NCBI GenBank assembly: GCA_001630475.1
Contig: KV419449.1
Location: forward strand, 107,103 to 171,102
Source: Sistotremastrum niveocremeum HHB9708
Taxonomy: Eukaryota; Basidiomycota; Agaricomycetes; Sistotremastrales; Sistotremastraceae
Reading direction: 5' to 3'
Length of the DNA: 64,000 nucleotides
Shown in pieces: positions 62,246 to 64,000 of this stretch. A program made the position numbers and the translations under genes. Numbering within the stretch: position 1 is the stretch's first letter; each line of letters begins with the position of its first letter. The notes beneath the pieces are model-generated. The model did not search any database and was not told the origin of the DNA. It saw nothing but the letters and a program-made list of their open reading frames with translations.

Positions 62246-62830
62246 TCATTGACATCGATCCAAAAGCTCGAGACAAACGCCACACGGATCGATCAGCGAT
62301 GGTGACGATGAACTAGACGTACCCAGGAGTCCAGTCTAGATACGCGTTTCGATAAATGAATCAATTGTGAATCTGAAAGCTCCACGTACCCAAAGTGAAT
62401 GGTCTCGATCCGAACCGTTGTTATCGTGATCGCCGGATAATAATCGCCTGTCAATGATGTGCTCAAGTAACTTCTCGCGTTCAGTGTCATCCGCTAAAGC
62501 AGAGCCGGGGTCTTGGCCTCCGGCGGACGCGCTTTGGAGGATACTATTCTGGGTCCGAGAAGGCTCTACCGAAGTAGTGGTGGCAGCAGTATGTGTACTT
62601 GATACCTCGAATCCAGAAATAGCAGCGGCCTGAGAAACTGCAACGGACCCCAGCCTGAATACACTATCGCGATCTACGCCATTGCGGCGGTGCGGACGCT
62701 GGGCAGCATAAGTATCCTTTCAGAAGTCAGCGAAATTGAATTTCCAGGATCATTATGGAGATACAGTAAGTACCTGCGAAGATGTATCCTCAAGGCAAGC
62801 TGGTCTCTGCGACGTCCCCTCCTCTACTCT
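62246..62830 (-). CDS. unknown protein, partly resolved exons
   Basis: Coding-like exons without an ATG. One spans about 62698-62390: an open minus frame starting RPHRRNGVDRDS and ending DRDHSLW before a GTACGT donor. The next starts at 62335 and ends TGLLGTSSSSSPS...CQ at 62246. Upstream, a piece ending EDTSSQ at about 62775 has a GTACTT donor in the same phase. The 5' end was not found. Acidic and Ser-rich, with no known domain. Confidence 0.3.
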
Positions 62831-63200
62831 GTAGAGAGGGTTTTATCGCAGAGTGATCGTGTACAGGCGCCCGCAAATGACCATACCAGACATGCCGGCG
62901 GCACAGTTTTTTATTGCCGTGGAATTTCCCCCACAATCTTCACCCAAAGACTGTGAGCTCCTTCCTTCTAAAGCAAAAAGGAAGAATTATTGTTCCGATG
63001 CTACCCCGCTTGTCTCACGGTCCTGACATGGTGATTTTAGTCCTTTGGGTTAGAAATTCCTTGGAAATTCTTTAAAATTTCAGCAACTCCGCACAGTTCA
63101 GCTGATCTGTCTGCTTGGACATGGCACCGATACTGGTCAATATACCTCTACCGGAAATTTGATCAATTTCTTTCGCGACTTCTTGCGTCGCTCAGTGACG
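62831..63200. other. intergenic
   Basis: Left flank of the hAT-type element and probable upstream region of the unresolved gene. Nothing recognised. Confidence 0.4.
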
Positions 63201-63208
63201 CTCACGGA
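63201..63208. repeat. target-site duplication of the hAT-type element, left
   Basis: CTCACGGA, repeated exactly at 63718-63725. Eight bases is the hAT superfamily's duplication length. Confidence 0.8.
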
Positions 63209-63717
63209 TAGTGTTCTGAGGTCCAGTCACGACTGGACTTTTGACCCCCGGAGGGTGCGACTGGCAACTGCCGGTCCGGTTGCCGTCCAAAATTTTGCGT
63301 GACTGGCAACTGCGACTGCGGTTGCGGTCCGGCGACCGGTCACGGCTGCGACCAGTTGCGCAACCAGTCATGGCCACTTTTTCCAGTCACAACAGGTCTT
63401 ATGTCAATATTTTAATCATTATTATATTATATATACTGTATATACACCTTATATGATGTGGTACATGCATATAGAGACCAATATATACCAGATAGGTCAC
63501 CATAAACACCCATTTGAGACCCAAAATACCCTCCAGGTACCCTGGTTGGGGACCCTTAAGGGTCCTCGGTTGCGACCACAGTCACAACCGGTCATGACTG
63601 CAGATGCCGGTTGCCTGATTTTCCAAGAACCTAGGCAACCGGCAACTGCGGTCCGGTCACGGTCCGGTCGCGACTGCCGGTTGCCACCGGTCACGGCAAC
63701 TGGACCTTGGAACACTA
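63209..63717. mobile_element. non-autonomous hAT-type element (509 bp)
   Basis: Terminal inverted repeats TAGTGTTCTGAGGTCCAGT and (right, reverse complement) TAGTGTTCCAAGGTCCAGT, 17 of 19 bases the same. The flanks carry an exact 8-bp duplication. The inside is built of many short repeats (GGTTGC, CCGGTCACGG, GCAACTGC) in both directions near the ends, as in subterminal repeats of hAT elements, around an AT-rich centre at 63400-63470. No transposase frame; it would depend on an element elsewhere. Confidence 0.78.
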
Positions 63718-63725
63718 CTCACGGA
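63718..63725. repeat. target-site duplication of the hAT-type element, right
   Basis: CTCACGGA, same as 63201-63208. Confidence 0.8.
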
Positions 63726-64000
63726 CCGTCACGGTCCAATGGACATTACTAGTATATCATCTTGTCCCTATCCACTATAAGTATTGGTGGTATTCCATTG
63801 GTTAATAAAATAAATATATGCGCTAATATGTGCCAAACGACCTGAGACTCCGAGGAGGGGACTTGGTGCGAACGCACCGCTACGATGTATTAGTGGTGGT
63901 TGTAGCAAGGGTACGTCATCGGCAAATCCCGGTATATCAGGTAGGTGTGGTGGGTAGTCGACGAGGTCCTTAAATAAAAAAAAGTTACGATTTTTTTTAT
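63726..64000. other. window end, AT-rich, no gene
   Basis: No coding exon. The last bases are an A/T-rich run (about 63972-64000). Possibly the border of another repeat; not resolved. Confidence 0.3.

Overview
The window is nuclear DNA of a filamentous basidiomycete, most likely an Agaricomycete. Genes lie densely on both strands and are cut by many short introns (about 40-70 nt, GT...AG). Gene content is fungal: COPII Sec23, RCL1, mitochondrial IMP1, MCC beta, SUR7/PalI, a GH3 beta-glucosidase, F-box/LRR paralogues and a Ty3/Gypsy-like LTR element. No rRNA, tRNA or CRISPR was found. Because of the introns most genes appear as several ORF pieces. Exon joins below were made by eye from splice sites and family conservation, so gene ends are firmer than individual exon borders.

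Layout. 0.7-16.8 kb: a small Cys-repeat secreted protein (-), an intracellular PA14-type GH3 beta-glucosidase (-), an unknown protein (-), RCL1 (+), a Baeyer-Villiger-type flavin monooxygenase (-), a protein joining a helical-bundle N-terminus to a degenerate kinase domain (-), and a SUR7/PalI-like membrane protein (-). 17.4-25 kb: a tandem F-box/LRR array of two full genes plus one collapsed unit, then a 2OG-Fe(II) oxygenase (-). 25.2-28.4 kb: methylcrotonoyl-CoA carboxylase beta subunit (+) and a second small secreted protein whose signal region matches the first (-).

29.5-48.3 kb: the most striking region, four tandem (+) paralogues of an SGNH-hydrolase-like type II membrane protein (A-D). 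Copy C is split in a coding exon by an 8,049-bp LTR retrotransposon that has two 761-bp LTRs (identical as far as read by eye), a 5-bp target duplication (ATACC), gag-pro and pol frames that are both open, a candidate -1 frameshift site exactly at the gag-pro stop, and a leader of about 1 kb with no ATG. A separate 349-bp inverted-repeat element lies between copies B and C.

48.9-64 kb: an RS-rich unknown protein (-), Sec23 (-), a disordered unknown (-), a bHLH-like protein with a possible 9-nt exon (-), IMP1 (-) sharing a 125-bp promoter with a divergent unknown (+), a partly resolved unknown (-), and a 509-bp non-autonomous hAT-type element with an exact 8-bp target duplication.

Housekeeping genes (secretion, ribosome assembly, leucine catabolism, mitochondrial protein maturation) are interleaved with fast-evolving families (F-box array, SGNH array, kinase-like death-type protein, secreted Cys proteins) and young mobile DNA. 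No operon-like logic links neighbours.
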